Shown here: positions 17,043 to 25,916 of the stretch, one piece after another
Numbering within the stretch: position 1 is the first letter of the stretch
Layout: every line of letters begins with the position of its first letter
Program-made: the position numbers and the translations under genes
Notes under the pieces: generated by a model
What the model saw: the letters and a program-made list of their open reading frames with translations, nothing else
Databases searched by the model: none
What the model was told of the DNA's origin: nothing
Origin: an uncultured Spirochaetota bacterium
Lineage (GTDB): Bacteria > Spirochaetota > Spirochaetia > JAFGXN01
Reading direction: 5' to 3'
DNA: 64,000 nt
Assembly: GCA_944390005.1 (NCBI GenBank)
Contig: CALXOJ010000009.1
Location: 1-64,000 of the forward strand

Positions 17043-18977
17043 CTAAATATCCAGATTGGTGACCGACAACGCATTTTCTTCAATGAATTTTTTTCTGGGC
17101 TCGACTTCGCTTCCCATTAAAACGGTAAAAATTCTGTCGGCTTCAACGGCATCTTCCATTGTCACTTTCATCATTTGCCTTGTTTCCGGATTCATCGTTG
17201 TATCCCAAAGTTGTTCCGGATTCATCTCTCCGAGACCTTTGTACCGTTGAATTTTTACAGAATTCTCTTCTTCCGAAATACCGATTTCGTTTAAAATCCT
17301 ATCTTTTTCATTGTCGTCGTATGCGTAATAATGTTTCTTTTTATATTCGATTTTATAAAGCGGCGGCATAGCAAGATATATGTGCCCGGTTTCAATCAAC
17401 TGCGTCATATAGCGGAAAAAGAATGCCAGCAACAGCGTTCGGATATGAGAACCGTCAACATCGGCATCGGCCATAATGATAACTTTGTCATACCGTAATT
17501 TTTCCAAATTAAAGTGTTTTCCGACATTTGTTCCCAAAGCCTGGATTACCGGTTTTAATTTATCGTTATCGACCACTTGCTCGATTCTGGCTTTTTCGAC
17601 GTTCAGCATTTTTCCCCAAAGCGGTAAAATAGCTTGATGTTTGCTGTCGCGGCCGCCTTTAGCGCTGCCTCCGGCCGAATCTCCCTCTACAATATAAATC
17701 TCACAAAGCGAAGGATCCCTCTCTGAACAATCGGCTAATTTTCCCGGAAGAGAACCGCTCTCCAAACTGTTTTTTCGAAGAACATTCGCCCGTGCTCGTT
17801 GAGCTGCCATCCGCGCCATGGAAGATTCAATCGCTTTCGAAAGAATCACTTCAACCGTATCCGGATTTTGTTCAAAATACAGAAGCAGATTATCATAAAC
17901 GATTGTTTCTGTAATTTTTTTGATTTCGGTATTTCCCAATTTAGCCTTTGTTTGTCCTTCAAATTGAGGATCGGGAACCTTTGCCGAAACAACGGCCGTT
18001 AAACCAAATCGGGTATCTTCACCGCTTAAAGGCTCAGTCAACTTTGAACGTTTACCAACCTTAGATGTTTTTAATTTTTCATTAAAAACTCTTGTTAAAG
18101 CTGTTTTAAATCCGCTGAGATGAGTACCGCCTTCACGTGTGTTGATGTTATTGACAAAAGATAAAATCAGCTCATTGTAACTTTCGCTGTATTCCATCGC
18201 AACTTCGATTTTTACAACGCCTTTTTCCGTCTCTTTTTCTGATTCAAAATAGATCGGTTCCGATTGAAGAGGTTTTTTATTTTCGTTTAAAAACGACACA
18301 AACGACTTCACTCCGCCTTCAAACAGAAATTTGTTTTCTTTCGGAACAGGAGTTCTGAAATCAGTGATATTGATTTTAATACCTTTATTTAAAAACGAAA
18401 GTTCACGCAGACGAGATGAAAGAATATCAAATTTAAAAATTTGCGTATCTTTAAAAATCTCTCCGTCCGGTTTAAATCTGACAACGGTTCCCGTCCTTTC
18501 CGTTGATCCCTGAACGGCAACCGGTTTTTCCGGAATTCCTCTTTTGTAGCGCTGATAAAAAATTTCGCCGTTTCTGTAAACGGTCACCTCCAACCATTCG
18601 GAGAGAGCATTAACAACGGAAACACCGACGCCGTGCAAACCTCCGGAAACTTTATACGAATTCTTATCAAATTTTCCTCCGGCATGAAGTTTAGTTAAAA
18701 CCACCTCCAGAGCGCTAACTCCCTCTTCGGGATGAATATCTGTCGGAATTCCGCGTCCGTTATCTTCAACTCTTATAATATTTCCTTGTTCGATGAAAAC
18801 ATCAACTTGATCGCAATACCCGGCCAAAGCCTCATCAATACTGTTATCGACAATTTCATAAACAAGATGATGAAGCCCTTCTTCACCGGTTGTACCGATG
18901 TACATACCCGGCCTTTTTCTGACCGCCTCCAAACCTTTTAAAATTTGAATATTACTTGCCGAATAATCTTTATGCAT
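17043..18977 (-). CDS. gyrB: DNA gyrase subunit B
   Basis: 644 residues. GHKL ATPase motifs are present: EIVDNSIDEALAG, VEDNGRGIP and GGLHGVGVSVVNALS. The Toprim domain holds EGDSAGGSAKGGRD and the metal-binding DADVDGSHI, and the C-terminal tail motif YKGLGEMNPEQLWDTTMNPE is intact. It supplies ATP hydrolysis and half of the cleavage site in the A2B2 gyrase. It is divergent from dnaA across 95 bases and is followed directly by gyrA. This gyrA-gyrB|dnaA arrangement marks the origin. Confidence 0.98.
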   Translation of the reverse strand: MHKDYSASNIQILKGLEAVRKRPGMYIGTTGEEGLHHLVYEIVDNSIDEALAGYCDQVDVFIEQGNIIRVEDNGRGIPTDIHPEEGVSALEVVLTKLHAGGKFDKNSYKVSGGLHGVGVSVVNALSEWLEVTVYRNGEIFYQRYKRGIPEKPVAVQGSTERTGTVVRFKPDGEIFKDTQIFKFDILSSRLRELSFLNKGIKINITDFRTPVPKENKFLFEGGVKSFVSFLNENKKPLQSEPIYFESEKETEKGVVKIEVAMEYSESYNELILSFVNNINTREGGTHLSGFKTALTRVFNEKLKTSKVGKRSKLTEPLSGEDTRFGLTAVVSAKVPDPQFEGQTKAKLGNTEIKKITETIVYDNLLLYFEQNPDTVEVILSKAIESSMARMAAQRARANVLRKNSLESGSLPGKLADCSERDPSLCEIYIVEGDSAGGSAKGGRDSKHQAILPLWGKMLNVEKARIEQVVDNDKLKPVIQALGTNVGKHFNLEKLRYDKVIIMADADVDGSHIRTLLLAFFFRYMTQLIETGHIYLAMPPLYKIEYKKKHYYAYDDNEKDRILNEIGISEEENSVKIQRYKGLGEMNPEQLWDTTMNPETRQMMKVTMEDAVEADRIFTVLMGSEVEPRKKFIEENALSVTNLDI

Positions 18978-19027
18978 AAGCCATTATACATTTTTTCCGA
19001 TAAAAAGTAAACATTAGAGATTTTTCC

Positions 19028-19056
19028 TTGGACTTTTTCGAATCCTTGTGTTATGA
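19028..19056 (+). promoter_or_regulatory. dnaA promoter
   Basis: TTGGAC (19028-19033), a 17-base spacer and TTATGA (19051-19056). The expected leader is only about ten bases but includes the Shine-Dalgarno AGGGGG before ATG 19073. Confidence 0.55.
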
Positions 19057-19072
19057 TGTCAGGGGGATATTT

Positions 19073-20458
19073 ATGAGTGATGATGAGTTAAAAGAAGATT
19101 TAGTTGATTATTTTAAAAAAGTCAAAAATACAAAATTTATTCCTTTTTTCGATTATGTTTCCTTTTCTCTGGATAAAAAAGTCCTGACAATCACTTGCCC
19201 TTCTTTTATCGAATCAAAAATCAAAAAAAATTATCAAACCAACATTGAAAGCTATTTAAAAATGAATTTCGACGATGAAATTTCTTTAAAATATGTTATC
19301 AGTGAAGAACCGGTTGTTATTCCAACAAAACCGACAAAAAAAGAATCCTCATCCGAAACACCAAAAATACAAAGCAAAGAAAACAAATTCTGCAAACTTA
19401 ATCCATTATTTACATTTGAAACATTTATTGAAGGGCAAAATAATAAACACGCAAAAAAAATTGCTTTATTGGCGGCATCTCATATCGGATCTGAAGCCTG
19501 TAACCCTCTTTTAATTTTAGGTCAAGTCGGAATGGGGAAAACCCATTTGATGCAGGCGATCGCTCACCGTATTCTGGAAGAAAATCCTGAAATGAATGTC
19601 ATTTGCATCAGTTCTCAAGATTTGATTGATACCCTTTATGACAATGTAAAATCCAAAATGGATAAAAAAAATAATACAAGTTTTTCTTTATTCGAAAATG
19701 CCGATGCTTTTTTAATTGACGACATTCATCTTTTTAAAGGAAAAGACGGTCTTCAGCATGAGCTCTTTATTCTTTTTAATAAACTGAAAGATAATGGAAA
19801 ACAGATTTGTTTTACCTGCGACAGACCGATTTCGGAGCTTCCGAATTTTACAGATAGATTGGCTTCTCGAATTAAGAGCGGAATAACGGTTGATATTTCT
19901 GAACCAACTGCGGATGTCAAATTCAAAATTTTAAAACAGAAAACCGAACAACTGAAAAAAGAGAACATCTTTAATCATAAAAATTTAAAGTTGGAAGAAA
20001 GTGTTTATTTTTATCTTTCAGAAAATATTTTCGGAAATGTTCGTGATTTAGAAGGAATTTTAAAATCATTTCTTTTCTTCATTGATTTTAATTCAGATAC
20101 GGGAACTTTGGAAGATGCAAAAGAATATATTAAAGAAAACAAGAATATGTCTAAAGTTCAAAATGATACAAAAATTTCCATGGATTTAATTGTTAAAAAA
20201 GTTTCCGACTTTTACAATGTTTCAACTGCCGATATTAAATCAAAAAGCAGGAAAAAAAATATTGTAATACTCAGGCAAACCGCTGTTTACATTGCAACTC
20301 AGATGACAGAATTAACCACAACCGAAATCGGAGATTATTTTGGACAGGATCACTCAACTGTCATTAATTCAAAAAATAAAATCTCTAATTACATTAAATT
20401 TAAAAATGACTTAAAATCCGACATCAACGAAATTCAAAACAGTCTGAAAAACTGTTGA
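19073..20458 (+). CDS. dnaA: Chromosomal replication initiator DnaA
   Basis: 461 residues from ATG 19073, chosen because AGGGGG lies seven bases upstream; the frame from 19028 lacks one. AAA+ motifs: Walker A GQVGMGKTHLMQAI, Walker B AFLIDDIHLF, and sensor/arginine-finger region TDRLASRIKSG. The C-terminal DNA-binding domain ends with the DnaA signature GQDHSTVINSKNKI. It binds DnaA boxes and melts oriC. It starts the plus-strand operon-like series toward dnaN. The gene is very AT-rich compared with genes 10 kb away. Confidence 0.98.
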   Translation: MSDDELKEDLVDYFKKVKNTKFIPFFDYVSFSLDKKVLTITCPSFIESKIKKNYQTNIESYLKMNFDDEISLKYVISEEPVVIPTKPTKKESSSETPKIQSKENKFCKLNPLFTFETFIEGQNNKHAKKIALLAASHIGSEACNPLLILGQVGMGKTHLMQAIAHRILEENPEMNVICISSQDLIDTLYDNVKSKMDKKNNTSFSLFENADAFLIDDIHLFKGKDGLQHELFILFNKLKDNGKQICFTCDRPISELPNFTDRLASRIKSGITVDISEPTADVKFKILKQKTEQLKKENIFNHKNLKLEESVYFYLSENIFGNVRDLEGILKSFLFFIDFNSDTGTLEDAKEYIKENKNMSKVQNDTKISMDLIVKKVSDFYNVSTADIKSKSRKKNIVILRQTAVYIATQMTELTTTEIGDYFGQDHSTVINSKNKISNYIKFKNDLKSDINEIQNSLKNC

Positions 20459-20700
20459 TAACTTATATAAAAAACTGTGCAAATACTGTTTTTTTTGATA
20501 TGATAAATAAGTTTTTATTGATAAACAAAGAGAAATTGACATTTTACATACAAAAGAGCATTTTAAATTAACAATCTACTATACAGTTTATTTTATATGT
20601 TAAAAGGATTTAAAAAGAGTATCAACAAATCAACCGTGTAATAAAGATAATGAATTAATATATAATACATTAATAGTTATCTATGTTAAGGAGAAATTTT
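20452..20700. other. Candidate replication origin (oriC), dnaA-dnaN intergenic region
   Basis: 242 bases without a gene, strongly AT-rich, between dnaA and dnaN, a common oriC position. DnaA-box-like sequences are TGTTGATAA (20453-20461), TATTGATAA (20516-20524) and GTATCAACA (20619-20627); each differs from TTATCCACA or its complement by one to three bases. T/A-rich stretches that could unwind lie between them. The gyrB-dnaA gap is too short to hold more. A TATAAT at 20661-20666 may serve dnaN. Confidence 0.55.
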
Positions 20701-21813
20701 ATGAAATTCACCTGTCAAAAAGAAGCTGTTTTAAAAGAAATTGCTATTGCTTATGAAATTGCTTCTTCAAGAAATTTTTCATCTTTCATGTCAAGTGTTT
20801 ATATTCAGGCTGTCGACAACATACTGATTATCAAAGCAACCGATTCTAATTTTAGTTATGAAACTTCTCTGGAAGTTGATGTTTTGGAAGAAGGATCGGC
20901 CGTTGTTTATTGCGATAAATTATTAACGGTTTTAAGAAGCTGTCCGGATGAAGAACTTCTTTTTGAATCAGTTCATACAGATTTTAACGTTACTTTAAAA
21001 AACAACGACAGTTTGTTTTATACACTGAAAATGACTGTTTCTGATGCATTTCCGGAAATCGGTATGGATGAGAATGTTGTTTCTTTTTCTTTTTCTCAAA
21101 AAGAATTTTTAAAAATGATTAATCATACTCTGTTTTCCGTTTCCAATGATGAAAACAGAATTTATTTGACAGGTGTCCTTTTTTGCAAAAAAAATTCTTC
21201 TTTGAGAATGGTTTCCACCGATATGAAACAGATGTCGATTATCGATTCATCCGAAACCGAAGTTCCCGATTTTAAAGATATTATTATTCCTAAAAAGGCA
21301 TTGACTCTTTTTAAAAGACTGACCGATAACGACGGCAATTTCGATATTATGATTGGTGATAAAAAAATAGTTTTCAAATTCGGAAATACTTATCTGTATT
21401 CGTTTATCATCAATAATTCATATCCCGATTACGAAAGAATTATTCCTAAAGATGACGACAAATCAATCGTTGTCAACAAAAATGAACTTATCAGCGTCAT
21501 TAACAGAATTTCCGTTATGATTGAAAATAAAACAAACAGAATCAATTTACGGATTACAAATAATGAAATGTCGGTCGAAACAGATAAAGAAAATACATTC
21601 GGAAAAGCGTTCGGAAAAATTCCGTGCGTTTATACCGGAGGCGATAACGTTACAATTTCTCTGAATTATATGTTTCTTCTCGATCCTTTAAAAATCATTG
21701 ATTCAGAAAATATTGAAATTCGATTTTCCCATCCGGAAAAAGCCGTGACGATTTACAGCGTACCTCAGGAGAAATTTTTACACATCGTTATGCCTATGAC
21801 AGCATCGCAATGA
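20701..21813 (+). CDS. dnaN: DNA polymerase III beta clamp
   Basis: 370 residues from ATG 20701, which has AAGGAG six bases upstream; the frame from 20683 adds residues without support. The three repeated clamp domains are recognisable in length and in the C-terminal IDSENIEIRFSHPEKAVTI...HIVMPMTAS ending, the usual 'P(V/I)MP(M/L)' tail. The ring tethers polymerase III and other partners to DNA. It is followed by recF with a four-base overlap. Confidence 0.96.
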   Translation: MKFTCQKEAVLKEIAIAYEIASSRNFSSFMSSVYIQAVDNILIIKATDSNFSYETSLEVDVLEEGSAVVYCDKLLTVLRSCPDEELLFESVHTDFNVTLKNNDSLFYTLKMTVSDAFPEIGMDENVVSFSFSQKEFLKMINHTLFSVSNDENRIYLTGVLFCKKNSSLRMVSTDMKQMSIIDSSETEVPDFKDIIIPKKALTLFKRLTDNDGNFDIMIGDKKIVFKFGNTYLYSFIINNSYPDYERIIPKDDDKSIVVNKNELISVINRISVMIENKTNRINLRITNNEMSVETDKENTFGKAFGKIPCVYTGGDNVTISLNYMFLLDPLKIIDSENIEIRFSHPEKAVTIYSVPQEKFLHIVMPMTASQ

Positions 21814-22883
21814 GTTTTCGTTCGATTACATTTTATAATTTCCGCAACATTCAGAACGGAACCGTTTATTTTCCGTCTAAAGAGATTTTTCTTGTTGGAA
21901 ATAATGGACAGGGAAAAACGAATATTCTCGAATCGTTGTACCTTCTCTCTTACGGTTCTTCGTTTAAAAGAAAAAGCGAGCAAATTTTTAAAAAATACGG
22001 AAACGACAGCTGTTCTTTAATCGGAAAATTTAATATTGAAGAAGACGAAGACAATGAAATCCGTTTTAAAGAAGAGAAAAGCCGTCAAATTTTTCTAAAC
22101 GGAAATCTTTTAAAAGACAGAAAAGAGTTAATTCGTCTTAATCCTGTTGTATTGTTTTCTCACGAGGATTTTCACATTATTACCGGCGAACCGGATTTGA
22201 GACGAAAATACATTGATCAAATTATTTGTTTTTACCACTGTGAATATATTGATTTAAAACGCAGGTACAAATCGATTTTAAATCAACGGAATACTTTACT
22301 GAAAGAAAAAAATTATCGTCTTCTTGATATTTATGACCGGCAGTTATCGCAAACAGCGTTTTCTATTTTCCGTTTTAGATCGGAACAAATAAAAAAAATC
22401 AACGGAATTTTTTCGGAAATCTATAAAGATATTACCGGTCAAAAAAACGATATTTTTTTGGTTTACCGTTCTTCTCTAAAAGGACAAACTGAAGAAGAAC
22501 AAATGAACGAAATTTTAGAAAACAGAAACGATGATATTCGATTTTTAACAACTTCAAAAGGACCTCATCGTGATAATTTTATTTTTATCTCCGAAAAAAA
22601 AGATTTTTCGAAAACAGCTTCGACAGGACAAAAACGCATTCTGTCGCTTATTTTAAAGTTGATTCAAACCGAATTTTTAAAAGAAGCCGGAATTAAACCG
22701 ATACTTCTGCTTGATGATGTGATTCTTGAAGTGGACGGTGAAAAAAGAAAAAGGTTTTTAAAAAGACTGAATTTTTATGACCAAATTTTTTTTACATTCT
22801 TACCGGAAGAGAATTACAGTGATTATATGAAAAATGAAACGACGGTTTTATTTGTTGAAGGGGGCCGAATCAGTGAGCGATAA
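21810..22883 (+). CDS. recF: DNA repair and recombination protein RecF
   Basis: 357 residues. SMC-like ABC ATPase motifs: Walker A GNNGQGKTNILES, signature TSKGPHRDNF and STGQKRILSLILKL, and Walker B PILLLDDVILEVD. RecF works with RecO and RecR to load RecA on gaps at stalled forks; recR is also in this window (31322-31906). Translation is coupled to dnaN through ATGA, and the next gene starts inside its 3' end. Confidence 0.95.
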   Translation: MSFRSITFYNFRNIQNGTVYFPSKEIFLVGNNGQGKTNILESLYLLSYGSSFKRKSEQIFKKYGNDSCSLIGKFNIEEDEDNEIRFKEEKSRQIFLNGNLLKDRKELIRLNPVVLFSHEDFHIITGEPDLRRKYIDQIICFYHCEYIDLKRRYKSILNQRNTLLKEKNYRLLDIYDRQLSQTAFSIFRFRSEQIKKINGIFSEIYKDITGQKNDIFLVYRSSLKGQTEEEQMNEILENRNDDIRFLTTSKGPHRDNFIFISEKKDFSKTASTGQKRILSLILKLIQTEFLKEAGIKPILLLDDVILEVDGEKRKRFLKRLNFYDQIFFTFLPEENYSDYMKNETTVLFVEGGRISER

Positions 22884-23307
22884 TCCGTTTTCGGAAGAAT
22901 CAAAATTTAAAAGATACGGAAAAATCATCAAAACGGTTTCACTCTCATCTTTATTTGAAGAATTTCAAATTATAAAAAAATCGCCCTTTTATAATTGGAA
23001 AGAAATTGTCGGTATCGGTTTAGCTGAAAACAGTTATCCTCTCTATTTTGATAAAAAAGGAAACAGATTGATTACAGCTGTTTCGCATCCGTCATTTCAA
23101 ATTACAATGAGATTCATAGAAAAAAAAATTATTAACGAGTTAAAAAAAAACAAAGGATGTGAAAATCTCAAAGAAATTTTTTATGTTTCCCGTCCCGATT
23201 TGTTTAAAGATCGTTATCATATTGATTTGATCCCGAAAAGTAAAGAAGAACAGAAAAAATTAAATTCCGTTATAAAAGAAATTAAAAAAATAATATCAGA
23301 AAATTGA
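22873..23307 (+). CDS. DUF721 (DciA-like) protein
   Basis: About 144 residues from GTG 22873, which has GGGGG ten bases before it; an ATG at 22834 in the same frame is possible but sits deep inside recF. The core SPFYNWKEIVGIGLAENSYPLYFDKKGNRLITAVSHPSFQ is the DUF721 fold. Members of this family near dnaA/recF include DciA, the ancestral loader of the DnaB helicase in bacteria lacking DnaC. That role fits the location but is inferred. It overlaps recF by 11 bases, so coupling is likely. Confidence 0.8.
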   Translation: MSDNPFSEESKFKRYGKIIKTVSLSSLFEEFQIIKKSPFYNWKEIVGIGLAENSYPLYFDKKGNRLITAVSHPSFQITMRFIEKKIINELKKNKGCENLKEIFYVSRPDLFKDRYHIDLIPKSKEEQKKLNSVIKEIKKIISEN

Positions 23308-23312
23308 AGCCC

Positions 23313-23341
23313 TTGACAATTCTGAATGTAAAATTTATACT
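23313..23341 (+). promoter_or_regulatory. rpmH operon promoter
   Basis: TTGACA (23313-23318), a 17-base spacer and TATACT (23336-23341), the best promoter within the origin operon. It leaves a leader of about 60 bases before rpmH, with GGAGAAAAG near the start. Confidence 0.75.
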
Positions 23342-23410
23342 AATAAAACAATCAATCAGAATCGTCTTAATTTAATATAAAAGATAAATTGCGGAATTGG
23401 AGAAAAGAAG

Positions 23411-23566
23411 ATGAAAATGACTTACCAGCCCAGTCGGGTTAAAAGAAACAGAAAATTCGGATTTAGAGCAAGAATGGCGACTAAAGGCGGTCGTTTGGTT
23501 TTAGCCAGAAGAAGAAAAAAAGGAAGAAAGAATTTAACCGTTTCCGATGAGAGAAAGCCTTACTAA
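23411..23566 (+). CDS. rpmH: Ribosomal protein L34
   Basis: A 51-residue, highly basic protein beginning [20 protein letters not shown] and continuing [19 protein letters not shown], the L34 signature. It is slightly longer than the usual 44-46 residues, with an acidic/aromatic tail ending in KPY. L34 is a 50S subunit protein. The rnpA start codon lies inside it, 20 bases before its stop, so L34 and RNase P protein are coupled. Confidence 0.97.
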   Translation: MKMTYQPSRVKRNRKFGFRARMATKGGRLVLARRRKKGRKNLTVSDERKPY

Positions 23567-23888
23567 GAAAGAAATTATTCGCCTTCGTAAAGATATAAAA
23601 ACACTTTTTACGAAGGCTGAAAAAATTTCTGCGGAAGGGATGAGTTTACGCTATCGAAAAAACGGTTTAGACTACAGCCGCATTTTAATTTGTCCGGTCA
23701 GAAAATTCGGGTGTTCCGTTAAAAGAAATAAAATCAGAAGACAGTTAAAAGAAATTTTCAGAAAAAACAAGAAAAAAATCAAAACTGGATTTGATTTTGT
23801 TTTTATCGTTTATCCGGGTCTGTATGAATACGAAGAACGGGAAAAACAATTCAATAAAATTCTCAAAAATAAATTTTTTATATACTAA
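23547..23888 (+). CDS. rnpA: RNase P protein component
   Basis: 113 residues. The conserved RNR-type motif is [20 protein letters not shown]. The protein assists the catalytic RNA in trimming tRNA 5' ends. Its start at 23547 overlaps the end of rpmH by 20 bases in another frame. The rpmH-rnpA-yidD-yidC-jag order is ancestral in bacteria. The RNase P RNA gene itself is not visible in the window. Confidence 0.93.
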   Translation: MRESLTKKEIIRLRKDIKTLFTKAEKISAEGMSLRYRKNGLDYSRILICPVRKFGCSVKRNKIRRQLKEIFRKNKKKIKTGFDFVFIVYPGLYEYEEREKQFNKILKNKFFIY

Positions 23889-24111
23889 AATCAATTCGTT
23901 TTTTTCGTTCTTTTTGATTTTACCGATTCGTTTTTATCAGATTTGTATATCTCCCCTTTTTCCGCCAACTTGTCGGTTTTATCCGACCTGTTCCGCTTAT
24001 GCGATTCAGGCGTTAAAAAAATATGGGCCGTTTAAAGGTTTATTTTTAACTATCAAAAGAATTTTAAAGTGCCATCCTTTTCATCCCGGAGGTTATGATC
24101 CTTTAAAATAA
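23824..24111 (+). CDS. yidD: Membrane protein insertion efficiency factor YidD
   Basis: The conserved core [25 protein letters not shown], followed by [12 protein letters not shown], identifies YidD, a small membrane-associated helper of YidC with conserved cysteines. The start is uncertain: ATG 23824 overlaps rnpA, ATG 23791 overlaps it more, and a later TTG near 23920 would give the more typical length of about 70 residues. yidC follows 17 bases later with a good Shine-Dalgarno. Confidence 0.88.
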   Translation: MNTKNGKNNSIKFSKINFLYTKINSFFSFFLILPIRFYQICISPLFPPTCRFYPTCSAYAIQALKKYGPFKGLFLTIKRILKCHPFHPGGYDPLK

Positions 24112-24128
24112 AAATATAAGGAGATGTT

Positions 24129-25898
24129 GTGTTTAATTTTATAAAGAATTTTATTTTTTTCCTTTTTTTGGGAACAGTTTCCTTTTTGATTATTTTTTGG
24201 TTTAACCGTTCATTTGAAAATCAAAACAATACTGTTGGCGAAAATAAATCTGTCTCCGATACGCGGCCTGAAAACGCAGAGTTTAACAATGTTCCCGTTC
24301 TGCCGATTGGAGAAGATACGGCAAATGCGAAAGAATTTTCAGTTAAAACCGATGTTTATGATATTGTGTTCTCTCCTGTCGGTGGAACCGTCTCTCATAT
24401 TTTTGTCAAACCAAATGAAAAATCTCAGGAAGTTATCGATTTAATCCATGGTAACGGAACGGAAAAAGCATTCGATTTGAAATTCGGAAATTATCGCGGT
24501 AATGATATTGTTTCCGTTTTTGATTATACGGTTGAACAAAAAGAAAATGAAACATCGGTTATTTTTACCCGCGATTTTACGGATAAAAATAACGTTCCTT
24601 TCACTTTAAATAAAAAATACAGAATTTTTGACGGCGAGTTTATGATTGAACTGACCGTTGAAATTCTCAGTCAGGAAACAAAAATTCCGTTTTTATCCAA
24701 CGAACAGCCTTCTTATACATTGGAATTTTTACCGCAAATCGGTCCGGCATTTGTCGAAACTTCCAAAAAAAACAAATCCGGTTCGGCTAATTACAGAGAT
24801 TTCATCATTTATAAAGATGAAAAACTGAAAAAATATTCCGATTATGAACGGGTTTTAATTACGACACGTGTTGATTGGGTTGGAATTGAAAGCCGTTATT
24901 TTGCCGCTATTGGTGTTGAACCGAAGCTGACGACTCACAGAATCGTTATGGATAAGTATTCCGATAACGGCTATGTTTTTAATGAAATTTTCTTTGAGCG
25001 AAAACCTTTTAACGAAATCGAAATTACGGATACATATCGGTTTTACGTCGGACCGCGCGTTAAACATTTTCTGTCCATTTACAACAGCGAGAATGACAAC
25101 GCATTCGGTTACAGCGGAATGTCTCTGGATAAAGCCGGCGCCGGACGCGGAATCATTTCAGTCGCTTTAAAAGGCGTGATGAATTTTTTTCACAACATTC
25201 TTCATATTCATAACTGGGGTTGGGTCATCGTTCTTCTGACGATTTTTATCAAGTTGATTTTGGTTCCTTTTTCCATGTCACAGATGAAATCTTCGGCGGC
25301 GATGCAGAAACTTCAACCGAAAATCAAAGAGATTCAGGATAAATATAAAAATAATCCGCAAAAAATGCAGGCTGAAATGGCGAATTTTTATCGTGAAAAT
25401 AAAATCAATCCGATGAAAGGCTGTCTGCCGATGATTTTGCAGATGTTAATCTTGATTCCTCTGTTCAATTTGCTGCGATCCGATTACGATCTCTTCCAAG
25501 AGCCTTTTATCTGGTGGATTACCGACCTTTCGTCACCCGATTCGGTTTTCACATGGGAAAGAAACATTCCTTTGATTACCTCTTTTTCTCAAAACAGCAT
25601 TCGGATTTTGCCGATCTTGTTTATTGTTACTCAGCTTTTATCGATGAAAATCATGCAAATCGGAACGGAACAGGCCGCAAACAAACAGATGAAAATTATG
25701 ATGTATCTGCTGCCGATTATTTTCTTTTTTACGCTTTATAATATGCCGTCCGGGTTGTTTGTTTACTGGATTGTCATGAATATTTTATCTGTGATTCAGC
25801 AGCTGATTTACAATGCGGTAAAGAAAAACAACAAAAATAAAAACTCTTCTTCCGGAGAAAAGAAAATTGCCGGAAAGAAAAAAGTATTTGCAAAATAA
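24129..25898 (+). CDS. yidC: Membrane protein insertase YidC
   Basis: 589 residues starting at GTG 24129, with AAGGAG upstream. One N-terminal membrane helix is followed by a large periplasmic beta-rich domain (about 60-340), and then the conserved insertase helices (NWGWVIVLLTIFIKLILVP, then MKGCLPMILQMLILIPLFNLL). It ends in a basic tail (KNNKNKNSSSGEKKIAGKKK). The periplasmic domain is the Gram-negative form, consistent with a two-membrane cell. YidC inserts inner-membrane proteins with or without SecYEG. It is cotranscribed with yidD and jag. Confidence 0.96.
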   Translation: MFNFIKNFIFFLFLGTVSFLIIFWFNRSFENQNNTVGENKSVSDTRPENAEFNNVPVLPIGEDTANAKEFSVKTDVYDIVFSPVGGTVSHIFVKPNEKSQEVIDLIHGNGTEKAFDLKFGNYRGNDIVSVFDYTVEQKENETSVIFTRDFTDKNNVPFTLNKKYRIFDGEFMIELTVEILSQETKIPFLSNEQPSYTLEFLPQIGPAFVETSKKNKSGSANYRDFIIYKDEKLKKYSDYERVLITTRVDWVGIESRYFAAIGVEPKLTTHRIVMDKYSDNGYVFNEIFFERKPFNEIEITDTYRFYVGPRVKHFLSIYNSENDNAFGYSGMSLDKAGAGRGIISVALKGVMNFFHNILHIHNWGWVIVLLTIFIKLILVPFSMSQMKSSAAMQKLQPKIKEIQDKYKNNPQKMQAEMANFYRENKINPMKGCLPMILQMLILIPLFNLLRSDYDLFQEPFIWWITDLSSPDSVFTWERNIPLITSFSQNSIRILPILFIVTQLLSMKIMQIGTEQAANKQMKIMMYLLPIIFFFTLYNMPSGLFVYWIVMNILSVIQQLIYNAVKKNNKNKNSSSGEKKIAGKKKVFAK

Positions 25899-25916
25899 TT
25901 TATAAGGAGAATAGAA

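Noticed and set aside
18978-19072. gyrB-dnaA intergenic gap as oriC
   Set aside because: Only 95 bases, taken up by the dnaA promoter and leader. No DnaA-box cluster is visible, and the dnaA-dnaN gap is a better candidate.
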